A stretch of 64,000 bases of DNA, taken from contig NZ_JAEIOI010000001.1 in assembly GCF_021375795.1 (NCBI RefSeq), positions 744,001 to 808,000 on the forward strand. The letters are read 5' to 3'. The position numbers and the translations under genes were made by a program. The stretch comes from Pseudomonas anguilliseptica. GTDB lineage: Bacteria; Pseudomonadota; Gammaproteobacteria; Pseudomonadales; Pseudomonadaceae. The notes under the pieces are model-generated. The model did no database searches and was not told where the DNA came from. It saw nothing but the letters and a program-made list of their open reading frames with translations. Below are positions 8,130-16,677 of the stretch, one piece after another (within the stretch, counting starts at the first letter, position 1; the number at the start of each line of letters is the position of its first letter).

Positions 8130-10439
8130 ATGCACAAAAATAAGAAGCGCGGTGCTCTTCCGCAGCCTCGCCTGCTGGCCAGCGCCATCGGTTTTGCCAT
8201 CGCCTCCTGTGCTGGTAGCAGCTTTGCCGCTGAAGCCGAGAAAACCCCGGTTGAGCTGGGTGGCGCAACGATCAAGGGGCAGCAGGACAGCGGTTACAAG
8301 GTCGATAAGGCCTCCTCGCCGAAGCAGACTGCGGCCTTGCTGGATACGCCGCAGACGTTCAGCGTGATCCCGGAAGCGCTGTTCAAGGAGCAGGGCGCAC
8401 GCAACCTGACGGATGTGCTGAGCAACACCCCAGGCATCAGTTTCAACGCCGGTGAAAACGGCTTTGCCAGCGGCACCAACAATTTCAGCCTGCGTGGTTT
8501 CGATACCAGCGGCAGCATCTTTATCGACGGCGCGCGCGACAACGGCAGCTACACCCGTGATGTGTTCAACGTCGAGTCAGTTGAAGTGGCCAAGGGCCCG
8601 GCGGCCGACAACGGCCGGGGTGGTGCCGGTGGTTACGTCAACCTGGTGACCAAGACCCCGACCATGGAAGAGTTTATTGGCGGCGGCATCAGCTATGCCT
8701 TTGACCAGTACGATTCCGAAGCCCGTAAACGCCTGACCCTGGATACCAATCAGGTGGTCAACGACAGCACCGCCGTGCGCCTCAACCTGCTGCTGGAAGA
8801 CAGTGGTGTGGCCGGGCGTGAGCATGCCGAAAAGAACAGCTGGGGCATCGCGCCTTCGGTGGCGTTCGGCTTGGGCACTGATACCCGAGCAATCGTTGCC
8901 TTTGAGCATGTGCAGATGAATGATCGTCCGGATTGGGGTGTGCCGGGTGCCGCGGTCAAGGGTCTCAAAGGCAACACGCCTTATGATCCGGCACTGTCTT
9001 CGCTGGATCGTGACACCTTTTACGGCCTCAAGTCCGACTATGACGACACCACTAGCAACACCTTCCTGGCTCGTATTGAGCACGACCTATCGGACGCCAT
9101 GACATTGAGCAACCAGACGCGCTGGGCGCGGGTTGACCGTGATGCGCGTTACACCATGCCTTTCCAGTACCGCCCGGCTCAACGTGACCTGCTGACGGAC
9201 ACCCAATTCTATGATCGGGTCAACACCAGCTTGAGCAACCAGACCAACCTGGCGGCACAGTTTGCCACCGGCACCTTGCAGCACAATCTGTCCGTCGGCC
9301 TGGAGTTGACGCGCGAGGAGTCAGAGGCGCGCGCCTATGCGGAGGTGCGACCGCAGGTTACGGTTGATCCATTCAACCCGGATTGGCAGCGCACAGGGCC
9401 AACTGCCAAGCGCGGTCAACTGCGTGAAACCAGCGAAGTCACCGTTGATACTGTTGCCTTGTATCTGTACGACACCATCCAATTGAATGAGCAGTGGCAG
9501 CTCACAGGCGGGATGCGCCTGGAAAACTATCAAGTTGATATCAGTAGCAAGACCGTTGCTGGTGCGCCTGTTGGCCCGGATGGCTACGATGACACCGAGT
9601 TCACTGTGGCCGGCAAGCTGGGTCTGGTGTACAAGCCGGTCGAGTACGGCAGCATCTATGTGGCCTATGGTCGTTCGATTCAGCCGGCAGGTTCTTTCCT
9701 GTCTGGTACGGATATTTCGCGGGTCAATGGCCAGGCCATGCCGGGGCTGTTGAAAGGTGCCGATCCAGTCAAGGCTGACAACTACGAGCTGGGCACCAAG
9801 TGGGATTTCTTCGATCAGCGTTTGTCGACGGCTGCCGCACTGTTTTATACCGAGAAGCGGGTTGCGATCAGTGGTCTTGATAACGGTGAGGCGGGGACTG
9901 CCTATCTCAAGGGGTATGGCGAGCAGATCGTTAAAGGTCTGGAGCTGAGTGCCACCGGCAAGATTACCGACAACTGGAATGTGTTTGCGGGCGTTGTCTT
10001 CATGGATAGTCAGCGTAAGCACAGCGCCTATCTGGACCAGGTGCGCAAGAACGCCAACCCAGGTGACTATGGCGTGGTTGATCGTACCAGTGGTGACGAG
10101 CTGGCCTTCAGTCCGCGAGTGTCTGGCAGCCTGTGGACGACATATCGTCTACCGGTTGGCGTGACCATTGGCGCCGGCGCCAAGCATGTGGGCTCATCCT
10201 ACTTAGGTCGCCCGGACGATGCCGAGCGCATTATCCCCAACGGCGCAGTGGGCAAGCTGCCGAGCTACACCACCTTTAATGCGATGGCGTCCTACGCGGT
10301 CAATCCAAACCTGGATGTACGGGTCAACCTGGATAACCTGACCGATGAGGAATACGCCGTTTCCACCAACTGGAATGGTCGTCGCGCCATGCTTGGTGAT
10401 CCACGCACCCTGACCCTGAGCACCGACTTCCGCTTCTGA
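8130..10439 (+). CDS. TonB-dependent siderophore receptor (Fiu/PiuA type)
   Basis: A 769-residue outer-membrane receptor for ferric siderophores, probably catecholates, powered by TonB. A signal peptide occupies about residues 1-34 (SAIGFAIASCAGSSFA, then AEAEK). The plug domain follows, with LLDTPQTFSVIPEALF and the conserved VEVAKGPAADNGRGGAGGYV loop. The 22-strand barrel ends in the terminal aromatic residue of STDFRF. The ATG at 8130 sits 8 nt after GGAG; an upstream GTG at 8121 would overlap that site. PiuC follows directly, as at the P. aeruginosa piuA locus I recall. A paralog lies at 12530, so substrate assignment between the two is uncertain. Confidence 0.92.
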   Translation: MHKNKKRGALPQPRLLASAIGFAIASCAGSSFAAEAEKTPVELGGATIKGQQDSGYKVDKASSPKQTAALLDTPQTFSVIPEALFKEQGARNLTDVLSNTPGISFNAGENGFASGTNNFSLRGFDTSGSIFIDGARDNGSYTRDVFNVESVEVAKGPAADNGRGGAGGYVNLVTKTPTMEEFIGGGISYAFDQYDSEARKRLTLDTNQVVNDSTAVRLNLLLEDSGVAGREHAEKNSWGIAPSVAFGLGTDTRAIVAFEHVQMNDRPDWGVPGAAVKGLKGNTPYDPALSSLDRDTFYGLKSDYDDTTSNTFLARIEHDLSDAMTLSNQTRWARVDRDARYTMPFQYRPAQRDLLTDTQFYDRVNTSLSNQTNLAAQFATGTLQHNLSVGLELTREESEARAYAEVRPQVTVDPFNPDWQRTGPTAKRGQLRETSEVTVDTVALYLYDTIQLNEQWQLTGGMRLENYQVDISSKTVAGAPVGPDGYDDTEFTVAGKLGLVYKPVEYGSIYVAYGRSIQPAGSFLSGTDISRVNGQAMPGLLKGADPVKADNYELGTKWDFFDQRLSTAAALFYTEKRVAISGLDNGEAGTAYLKGYGEQIVKGLELSATGKITDNWNVFAGVVFMDSQRKHSAYLDQVRKNANPGDYGVVDRTSGDELAFSPRVSGSLWTTYRLPVGVTIGAGAKHVGSSYLGRPDDAERIIPNGAVGKLPSYTTFNAMASYAVNPNLDVRVNLDNLTDEEYAVSTNWNGRRAMLGDPRTLTLSTDFRF

Positions 10440-10458
10440 GTTGCTCAGGCCGTAAACG

Positions 10459-10495
10459 CGCCCCGGATGCCTTGGTATCCGGGGCGTTTTTATTG
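10459..10495 (+). terminator. Rho-independent terminator of receptor 1
   Basis: CGCCCCGGAT pairs with ATCCGGGGCG across a GCCTTGGT loop and is followed by TTTTTATT. It separates the receptor from piuC. Confidence 0.9.
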
Positions 10496-10573
10496 GTTCT
10501 GCGGCATCCTCGTGGAGGATTTATTGGGCTGGATCAACGGTCCTGGTGCGCGGCGCTGTCATAGTGCGTCTCA

Positions 10574-10592
10574 GCTATTTAGAATCATTTGC
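10574..10592. promoter_or_regulatory. Fur-like box upstream of piuC
   Basis: GCTATTTAGAATCATTTGC matches the 19-bp Fur consensus at about 13 positions. It overlaps a TAGAAT -10-like hexamer and lies 49 bp before the piuC start, so piuC has its own iron-responsive control region after the receptor terminator. Confidence 0.6.
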
Positions 10593-10640
10593 AACTGTTT
10601 GGTGGCGGGCGCTCAGGGCGACCGGTGAGGAGGGCAAATC

Positions 10641-11321
10641 ATGATGTTGAACATTGCCGATGTGCTGACGCCCGAGCAGGTGCGTGAGTGCCGTCAGGTG
10701 TTTGAACAGGCCAGTTGGCAGGATGGTCGGCTGACTGCCGGGCATCAGGCGGTGAAGGCCAAGGCCAATCAGCAACTGGCGCAGGATGATCCGCTGACGG
10801 TGCAGATTGGCGACTTTATCGTGCAGCGCCTGGGCAACCATCCGCAGTTTGTTTCGGCCGCCTTGCCGCTGAAGGTATTGCCGCCGCGCTTCAACCGCTA
10901 TACCGGTGGTGGCACCTATGGCAACCACATCGACAATGCGATTTTCAGTGTGCCGGGCACGCCGCATCGGGTGCGCAGTGACCTGTCGGCCACGCTGTTT
11001 TTCAGTGATCCGGACGAGTACGACGGCGGCGAGCTGGTGGTCGAAGACAGTTACGGCAGCCACCGCGTCAAGCTGCCGGCCGGGCATCTGGTGCTATATC
11101 CCGGCAGCAGTTTGCATCGGGTTGAGCCGGTGACTCGGGGTACACGCTATGCGGCGTTTTTCTGGATTCAGAGCCTGGTGCGTGATGACACCCAGCGCAG
11201 TCTGTTGCTGGAACTGGACCGGGCAGTGCAGGCGCTGACCCTGGAAGTGCCGGAGAGTGCCGAACTGGCTCGCTTGACCGGGGTTTATCACAACCTGCTG
11301 CGCCAATGGGCCAACACATGA
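10641..11321 (+). CDS. piuC: PKHD-type Fe(II)/2-oxoglutarate hydroxylase PiuC
   Basis: A 226-residue cytoplasmic dioxygenase of the PiuC/YbiX family. The iron triad is visible as H96 and D98 in GNHIDNAIF and H159 in [12 protein letters not shown]. The likely 2-oxoglutarate-binding arginine lies in [10 protein letters not shown]. Family members accompany catecholate siderophore receptors and affect uptake of siderophores and siderophore-drug conjugates; the exact substrate is not established. The ATG at 10641 follows GAGGAGGG at 6 nt. The stop overlaps the ATG of the FMN oxidase (ATGA), so the two are translationally coupled. A Fur-like box sits upstream. Confidence 0.93.
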   Translation: MMLNIADVLTPEQVRECRQVFEQASWQDGRLTAGHQAVKAKANQQLAQDDPLTVQIGDFIVQRLGNHPQFVSAALPLKVLPPRFNRYTGGGTYGNHIDNAIFSVPGTPHRVRSDLSATLFFSDPDEYDGGELVVEDSYGSHRVKLPAGHLVLYPGSSLHRVEPVTRGTRYAAFFWIQSLVRDDTQRSLLLELDRAVQALTLEVPESAELARLTGVYHNLLRQWANT

Positions 11322-12421
11322 CCGACCTGCCGTTGCCGAAACTGACGCAGATCCCGCCAAGCGTCGCCGCTGTGGCGGACTATGAGCCCCTGGCCCGCGA
11401 GCGCATGAGCGCCCAGGCCTGGGCCTATATCGCCGGTGGTGCGGCTGATGAGCTGACCCTGGCGCAGAATCAGGCGGCGTTTCAGCGCATTCGCCTGCGC
11501 ACGCGGGTGTTGGCTGACCTCAGCGGTGGTAATACCCATCTGCAGCTGTTTGGTCAGGCCTTTGCTCATCCGATTTTCCTCGCGCCGGTGGCCTATCAGC
11601 AGTTGGCGCATACTGACGGTGAATTGGCTACGGTGCTGGCGGCATCGGCGGTACAGGCCGGTATGGTGCTGAGCACTCAGGCCAGCGTGTCGCTTGAGGC
11701 GGTGGCCGAGCAGGCGCATAACCCGTTGTGGTTCCAGCTGTATATCCAGCCGGATCGGGCTTTTACCGAGGCGCTGGTCAGGCGCGCCGAAGCAGCGGGA
11801 TATCAGGCGTTGGTGCTGACGGTGGATGCACCGGTCAACGGCGTGCGCAACCGTGAACAGCGCGCCGGTTTCTTTCTGCCCGAGGGCGTTGAGGCGGTCA
11901 ATCTGCGTGGCATGCAGCCGCTGCGCGAGAGTGCGCCGCCCAGCGGTGGCCTGTTGCTCGGTGGTGCGTTAATGGCGGCAGCGCCTGGCTGGGCGGACGT
12001 GCAGTGGCTGCGTTCACTGACGCGCCTGCCGATCCTGCTCAAAGGCGTGATGACTGCCGAAGATGCGCAGCGCGCGGTAGCCGAAGGCGTCGACGGCATC
12101 ATTGTCTCCAACCATGGCGGGCGCACTCTGGACGGCCAGCCGGCGACCATCGAAGTGCTGGCGGATATCGCCGCCGCAGTGCAAGGGCGCGTGCCGCTGC
12201 TGCTCGATGGCGGTATCCGTCGCGGTACGGACGTATTCAAGGCCCTGGCCCTGGGTGCCGATGCCGTATTGGTCGGGCGGCCCTATGTGTATGGCCTGGC
12301 TGCGGCGGGGGCGAGTGGTGTGGCGCATGTGGTGCAGTTGCTGCGTGCTGAGCTGGAAGTGGCCATGGCGCTGACCGGGTGTCGTGATCTGGCCAGTATT
12401 GGTGCGGAGAGCCTGATGTAG
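11318..12421 (+). CDS. FMN-dependent alpha-hydroxy-acid oxidase/dehydrogenase
   Basis: A 367-residue TIM-barrel flavoenzyme of the lactate dehydrogenase/glycolate oxidase/lactate monooxygenase family, which oxidises 2-hydroxy acids to 2-oxo acids. The catalytic histidine is H266 in [16 protein letters not shown]-binding motifs include [20 protein letters not shown] and [20 protein letters not shown]. The start at 11318 makes a 4-bp ATGA overlap with piuC; an in-frame ATG at 11306 would add four residues. No membrane-binding insert like that of LldD is apparent between the core strands, so a soluble oxidase is more likely. Coupling to an Fe(II)/2-oxoglutarate hydroxylase suggests a joint role in iron or siderophore metabolism; that link is inference. 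Confidence 0.9.
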   Translation: MTDLPLPKLTQIPPSVAAVADYEPLARERMSAQAWAYIAGGAADELTLAQNQAAFQRIRLRTRVLADLSGGNTHLQLFGQAFAHPIFLAPVAYQQLAHTDGELATVLAASAVQAGMVLSTQASVSLEAVAEQAHNPLWFQLYIQPDRAFTEALVRRAEAAGYQALVLTVDAPVNGVRNREQRAGFFLPEGVEAVNLRGMQPLRESAPPSGGLLLGGALMAAAPGWADVQWLRSLTRLPILLKGVMTAEDAQRAVAEGVDGIIVSNHGGRTLDGQPATIEVLADIAAAVQGRVPLLLDGGIRRGTDVFKALALGADAVLVGRPYVYGLAAAGASGVAHVVQLLRAELEVAMALTGCRDLASIGAESLM

Positions 12422-12470
12422 AAAAAGTAAGACGCAGGGAACTTAATGCAAATAAAAGTGTAAATTTGTA

Positions 12471-12498
12471 TTGCTTGGTAATGATTATCAAATAGAAT
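12471..12498 (+). promoter_or_regulatory. Promoter with Fur box, receptor 2
   Basis: TTGCTT (12471-12476), a 16-nt spacer and TAGAAT (12493-12498) form a sigma-70 promoter. The spacer is occupied by GGTAATGATTATCAAATAG (12477-12495), a good Fur-box match centred on AATGATTATC. This placement would give iron repression by direct promoter occlusion. Confidence 0.75.
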
Positions 12499-12529
12499 CA
12501 CGCCTCGTTTTTATCTGGGGGTGGTTCTC

Positions 12530-14746
12530 ATGGGTATGGGTCAACAAGTCGGCAACCTGCCGCAGCGTCGTCTTCTGGCTACGGCCATCGGTCTGGCTGT
12601 AGCGTCCTGGACGGGCGCAGGCATGGCAGCCGAGCAAGTGCCGCAAAAGACCAAAACACCGGTCGAACTGGGCAGCGTGACGGTCAAGGGCCAGCAGGCC
12701 GAAAGTTACAAGACCGAAACCTCGTCTTCCGCCAAGTACGCGGTGCCGCTACTCGATACCCCGCAGACCATCACCGTGGTGCCACAGGCGCTGCTCAAGG
12801 AGCAGAAAGCCCTGAGCATGAAAGAAGTGCTGGCCAACGTCTCCGGTATCACCTTTAACGCCGGTGAGGGCGGTGGTGGTTCAGGTGACAGCATCAACAT
12901 CCGTGGCTTCAGTGCCAACGCCAACATGCAGATCGATGGCCTGCGCGACAGCTCGCAGAACAACCGTACCGACACCTTCAATATCGAAGCCGTCGAAGTC
13001 ATCAAAGGCCCCAACTCGGTCTTTGGCGGCTCCGGTACCACCGGCGGCAGCATCAACCAGGTCAGCAAGCAGCCACGTCAGCGTGACTTCACCGAAATCG
13101 GTGCCAGTCTGGGCACGGACAACTACCACCGCCTGACTCTGGACACCAACCAGACCCTGGAAGGCGTGGGCACCGGCAGTGCCGTGCGCCTCAATCTGAT
13201 GGCCCATGAGAACGATGTTCCGGGTCGTGACTATGTCGACCGTCAGCGCTGGGGTATTGCTCCGTCGCTGCTGCTGGGCCTGAGCGAATCGACTCGTCTG
13301 ACCCTCAGCTATCTGCATCAGAACGATGACAACCTGCCTGATTACGGTGTGCCGGCTTTCGACGGCAAGCGCCTGGCTGGTGTTGACCGCGAAGGTTTCT
13401 TCGGCTGGAAGAACATCGACAAGGAAGAGATTCAGACCGACGCCTTTACGGTCAAATTCGAACACGACTTCAACGACAACCTGCGCTTGCAGAACCTCAG
13501 CCGTTACAGCCAGGTCAAGCGTGATACGGTCATTTCGGCCTCCCACGTCAACCTGGCCGTCGCCCCGGCTGGGCAATACCGGCCTGCCGGTCCGCAGGGC
13601 TATGGCCGTGATGTGACCAGCGAGATGTGGATCAACCAGACCAACCTGACCGCGTATTTCGACACCTTCGGCCTGGGCCACACCCTGGTGACGGGTGTTG
13701 AGGTCTCGCGTGAGGATTACCACCGCAACACTTACAGCTATGGTTTGAATTTCGCCGGCCGCAGCTTCGATCTGGGTAACCCGCCAGGTTATTACACCGG
13801 GCCGATCAACAAGGCTCGCTCCGCTGAAACCAGCACCCAGCTGGATAACGAAGCGATTTATGTCTTCGACACCCTGGCCCTGAACGAGCAGTGGGACCTG
13901 AGCCTGGGCCTGCGTTATGACTGGATCAAAGGTGACTCGAAGAACGTCGCGCTGCCAGCTGGTACCGTGACGCGCCTGGATTCGCGTGACAAGGAGCTCA
14001 GCGGCCGTGCCGGGGTGGTCTACAAACCGACCGAAAATGGACGCATCTACCTGGCTTACGGTACGTCCTTCAACCCGGCGGCGGAGAACCTGGCGTCTTC
14101 CGGGGCACTGACTGCTGCTGCCACCGAGCTGGACCCGGAAGAGAACGAAACCTGGGAACTGGGTACCAAGTGGGAGCTGCTCAATAACCGCCTGCAACTG
14201 GATGCTGCGCTGTTCCGTGTCGAAAAGACCAACGCCCGTGAAACCATGGCCGATGGCTCGACCCAGCTGGCAGGTGAGCAGCGTGTGCAGGGCGTTGAGT
14301 TTGGTGTGACCGGTCGGATTACCGATCAGTGGAACGTCTACGCCAACTACACCTTCCTCGACAGTGAAACCCTCAAGGCCGCAGACACTGCTGCCGGTAT
14401 CGCCCGTGAAGGTCAGGCGCTGGGCAACACCCCGCCGCGTTCGTTCAACCTGTGGAGCACCTACGAGCTGCCAGCCGGCTGGCGCGTGGGTTACGGTGCG
14501 CGTTATGCCAGCGAGCGTAACGTGACTTCCAGCGACAACGCCAAGCTGGATGCCTACTGGGTGCACAACGCCATGATCGGCTACAAGGTGACCGATGAGC
14601 TTGATCTGCAGTTGAACATGAACAACCTGTTCGACAAGGAGTATGTGCAAAGCGTGCGGCAGAACGTGGGGCTGAATACCCGCTCTTCGGCGATCGAGTA
14701 CGGCGATGCACGTTCGGCGGTGCTCTCGGCGACTTACAGCTTCTAA
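12530..14746 (+). CDS. TonB-dependent siderophore receptor, paralog of receptor 1
   Basis: A 738-residue outer-membrane ferric-siderophore receptor. The signal peptide includes TAIGLAVASWTGAGMAAEQ. The TonB-box-like KTPVELGSVTVKGQQ and the plug motif PLLDTPQTITVVPQALLKEQ closely follow receptor 1. The plug ends with VEVIKGPNSVFGGSGTTGGS, and the barrel ends in SATYSF with the terminal phenylalanine. The ATG at 12530 lies behind CTGGGGG, within a translation-start context (TTCTCATG) shared with receptor 1. The similarity extends into the promoter, suggesting duplication. Which siderophore it takes up is unknown; the Fiu/FcuA-like branch is likely. Confidence 0.92.
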   Translation: MGMGQQVGNLPQRRLLATAIGLAVASWTGAGMAAEQVPQKTKTPVELGSVTVKGQQAESYKTETSSSAKYAVPLLDTPQTITVVPQALLKEQKALSMKEVLANVSGITFNAGEGGGGSGDSINIRGFSANANMQIDGLRDSSQNNRTDTFNIEAVEVIKGPNSVFGGSGTTGGSINQVSKQPRQRDFTEIGASLGTDNYHRLTLDTNQTLEGVGTGSAVRLNLMAHENDVPGRDYVDRQRWGIAPSLLLGLSESTRLTLSYLHQNDDNLPDYGVPAFDGKRLAGVDREGFFGWKNIDKEEIQTDAFTVKFEHDFNDNLRLQNLSRYSQVKRDTVISASHVNLAVAPAGQYRPAGPQGYGRDVTSEMWINQTNLTAYFDTFGLGHTLVTGVEVSREDYHRNTYSYGLNFAGRSFDLGNPPGYYTGPINKARSAETSTQLDNEAIYVFDTLALNEQWDLSLGLRYDWIKGDSKNVALPAGTVTRLDSRDKELSGRAGVVYKPTENGRIYLAYGTSFNPAAENLASSGALTAAATELDPEENETWELGTKWELLNNRLQLDAALFRVEKTNARETMADGSTQLAGEQRVQGVEFGVTGRITDQWNVYANYTFLDSETLKAADTAAGIAREGQALGNTPPRSFNLWSTYELPAGWRVGYGARYASERNVTSSDNAKLDAYWVHNAMIGYKVTDELDLQLNMNNLFDKEYVQSVRQNVGLNTRSSAIEYGDARSAVLSATYSF

Positions 14747-14805
14747 GCCTGTCAGGGTCGCTACCGCCAGATTGGGTTGGCCGGTAGCAACCATCCGCTG
14801 ACGCG

Positions 14806-14842
14806 AAACCCCGGCCACTGCCTGCAGTGGCCGGGGTTTTGT
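14806..14842 (+). terminator. Rho-independent terminator of receptor 2
   Basis: AAACCCCGGCCACTG-CCTG-CAGTGGCCGGGGTTTT gives a 14-15-bp stem with a T-tract, 60 bp after the receptor stop. Confidence 0.93.
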
Positions 14843-15062
14843 TTTATGCAGCTATTCAATGGTTGCGCGGGAGTTGGCAGGCTGACGGTGATACATCGTT
14901 GGGATCAAGTGAACGTATCGCTGCCCGCGTCTACACGTGTTGGCATCGACATAAGGCTAAGCGTCGGCGTGCCAGCCGTTGTGCTGTGTATCCCAGGGGC
15001 GGTTTGCTCGCACGCGCTTATCGCGCTGGCGCGTGTGGTCTTGTCAGTCGAGCAATGTGCTG
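14843..15062. other. Gene-free spacer between convergent iron units
   Basis: Together with the receptor 2 tail this makes a stretch of about 315 bp between stops (14747-15062). Apart from the terminator I see only a weak hairpin (CACGCGC to GCGCGTG, about 15010-15034) with no T-run. Short frames here lack ribosome-binding sites and family motifs. Confidence 0.5.
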
Positions 15063-16613
15063 TCAGTACAGATCGCGGCGGTAGCGGCCGCTCTGACTCA
15101 GCTGTTCCAGCTGCTCATCACCCAGCAGTTGGCGCAGGCAGGCGTCGACATCGCGGCCCATGCCGTCGAGGCTGCCGCACAGGTAAATGGCTGCGCCGTC
15201 AGCCAGCCAGGCGTGCAGGGTACTGGCGGCGTCGCGCAGGGCGTCCTGCACATAGCGTTGCGGGTTGCCGTCACGCGAATAGGTGAGGTCGAGGCGTGCG
15301 AGGTGGCCGCTGTGCTGCCAGGCGCGTAGCTCGTCGATCAGCAGGGCGTCGTGGGCGGCGTGGCGTTCGCCAAACAGCAGCCAGTTGCGTGAGTGTGGAT
15401 TGGCTGTGCGCTCCTGCAGGTGCGCGCGCAGGCCGGCGAGACCGCTGCCGCTGCCGATCAGAATCAGCGGTGTGGCGGCGGCCGGGCCATGAAAGCCGGG
15501 GTTGCGGCGGATACGCAGGTCGATCTGGCTGCCCACTTCGGCATGCTGGCACAGCCAGCCGGAGCCCAGTCCTGGGCTGCCGTCAGCCTGGTGCTGCAGG
15601 CGTACCAACAGGTCGAGGCTGCCACTGCTGCGGCATGAGGCAATTGAATATTCGCGGTGTGGCAGGGGCGTCAGTGTGGCAAGCCACTGCGCGATGTCGC
15701 CGTCAGCTGGCCGGCTTGTCGGCAGATGGCGATGGCTCAAGGCATCGCTTAGCAGCTGGCCATCCGTTAAGCGCTGTTGCGGATCAAGGCCGAGTTGCTG
15801 CAGGCAGGCATTGATGCGCTGCGGGGCATGCCGTGGGCCGACTTCGACAATATCGCCGGCGCGCCACTCGACGTCTTCGCTGCTGCTCAGGCGCAGTTGG
15901 AAGATCGGGGCGCCGATGCTGTCAGGGTTGAGACAGTGGCGCTGCGTCAGTTGCCAAGGGCGATAGTGCGCGGGCTGCCAGTCGACAAAATCGCTGTTGC
16001 CGCTGAGGTGGCCAAGTTGTTGCTGCCAGTGGCGCAGGGTACCGGCATCGAGGTTGTCGACGCACAGCAGGTCGAACAGTGGCTGCGCTTTAAGTGCGTG
16101 CAGGCGTTGCTGCAGGCGTTGGCCAAAGGCGCAGAACTGCGGGTAGCTGCTGTCACCCAGGGCCAGGATGGCGAAGTGCAGTTGCGGCAGCGGTTGTTGG
16201 GCATGCAGGGCACGCTCAAAGCGTGCGGCGTTATCGGGTGCTTCGCCGTCACCGTAGGTGCTGACTACCAGCAGCAGGCGCTCAAGCGTTGCCAGTTGTG
16301 TGCTGTCCAGTTGGTTGAGTGCGATACACCGTGTCGGTGTGCCGCTGGCGAGCAGTTGCGCGCAGCTGCGTTCGGCCAGGTGCTGCGCCTGGCCGCCCTG
16401 GCTGGCGTAGGCAATCAGCAGTTCGCCGGCCTGGCCGGATGGAGTACGGCGCTGTGGCCAGCAGTAGTGCAGGCACAGGGCGAGATAGGTGAGGCTGATC
16501 AGCCCCGCGCTGAGTTCGCGCGCAGGTTGCAGCCAGAACAACAGACCGGCCAGCAGCAGGCAGGTCGGCAGTGGCCAGTGGCGCAGGGCGTGAAGTCGTG
16601 GGGCGGTGATCAA
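15063..16613 (-). CDS. Membrane-anchored flavodoxin/FAD/NADPH reductase (CysJ-like, PiuB C-half-like)
   Basis: A 516-residue diflavin reductase. Two hydrophobic helices lie at about 13-30 and 34-52. A flavodoxin domain follows at about 62-205, with IAYASQGGQAQHLAE as the FMN phosphate loop, STYGDGEAPDNA and LGDSSYPQFC. An FAD domain contains REYSIAS and an NADPH domain contains LIGSGSGLAGLRAHL and IYLCGSLDGMGRDVD. The final aromatic residue (RRDLY) stacks on FAD in this family. It is the last gene of an iron-linked operon. In P. aeruginosa PiuB, as I recall, a PepSY membrane part is fused to such a reductase; here the two parts are separate genes. Likely role: passing NADPH electrons to a ferric or ferrisiderophore reductase. 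Confidence 0.85.
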   Translation of the reverse strand: MITAPRLHALRHWPLPTCLLLAGLLFWLQPARELSAGLISLTYLALCLHYCWPQRRTPSGQAGELLIAYASQGGQAQHLAERSCAQLLASGTPTRCIALNQLDSTQLATLERLLLVVSTYGDGEAPDNAARFERALHAQQPLPQLHFAILALGDSSYPQFCAFGQRLQQRLHALKAQPLFDLLCVDNLDAGTLRHWQQQLGHLSGNSDFVDWQPAHYRPWQLTQRHCLNPDSIGAPIFQLRLSSSEDVEWRAGDIVEVGPRHAPQRINACLQQLGLDPQQRLTDGQLLSDALSHRHLPTSRPADGDIAQWLATLTPLPHREYSIASCRSSGSLDLLVRLQHQADGSPGLGSGWLCQHAEVGSQIDLRIRRNPGFHGPAAATPLILIGSGSGLAGLRAHLQERTANPHSRNWLLFGERHAAHDALLIDELRAWQHSGHLARLDLTYSRDGNPQRYVQDALRDAASTLHAWLADGAAIYLCGSLDGMGRDVDACLRQLLGDEQLEQLSQSGRYRRDLY

Positions 16614-16677
16614 GTCGAGTCGTCAGCTAAAAGGTGGGAAGCGCTGTCGCCGGGCGGCGACAGCGTTCGGGCTGGCA

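Noticed and set aside
12881..14818. 645-codon minus-strand frame
   Set aside because: It is antisense to receptor 2, with no ribosome-binding site or recognisable domain.
14827..15084. 85-codon plus-strand frame between the iron units
   Set aside because: It starts inside the receptor terminator, is rich in Arg/Cys and overlaps the end of the flavoprotein gene; no family features.
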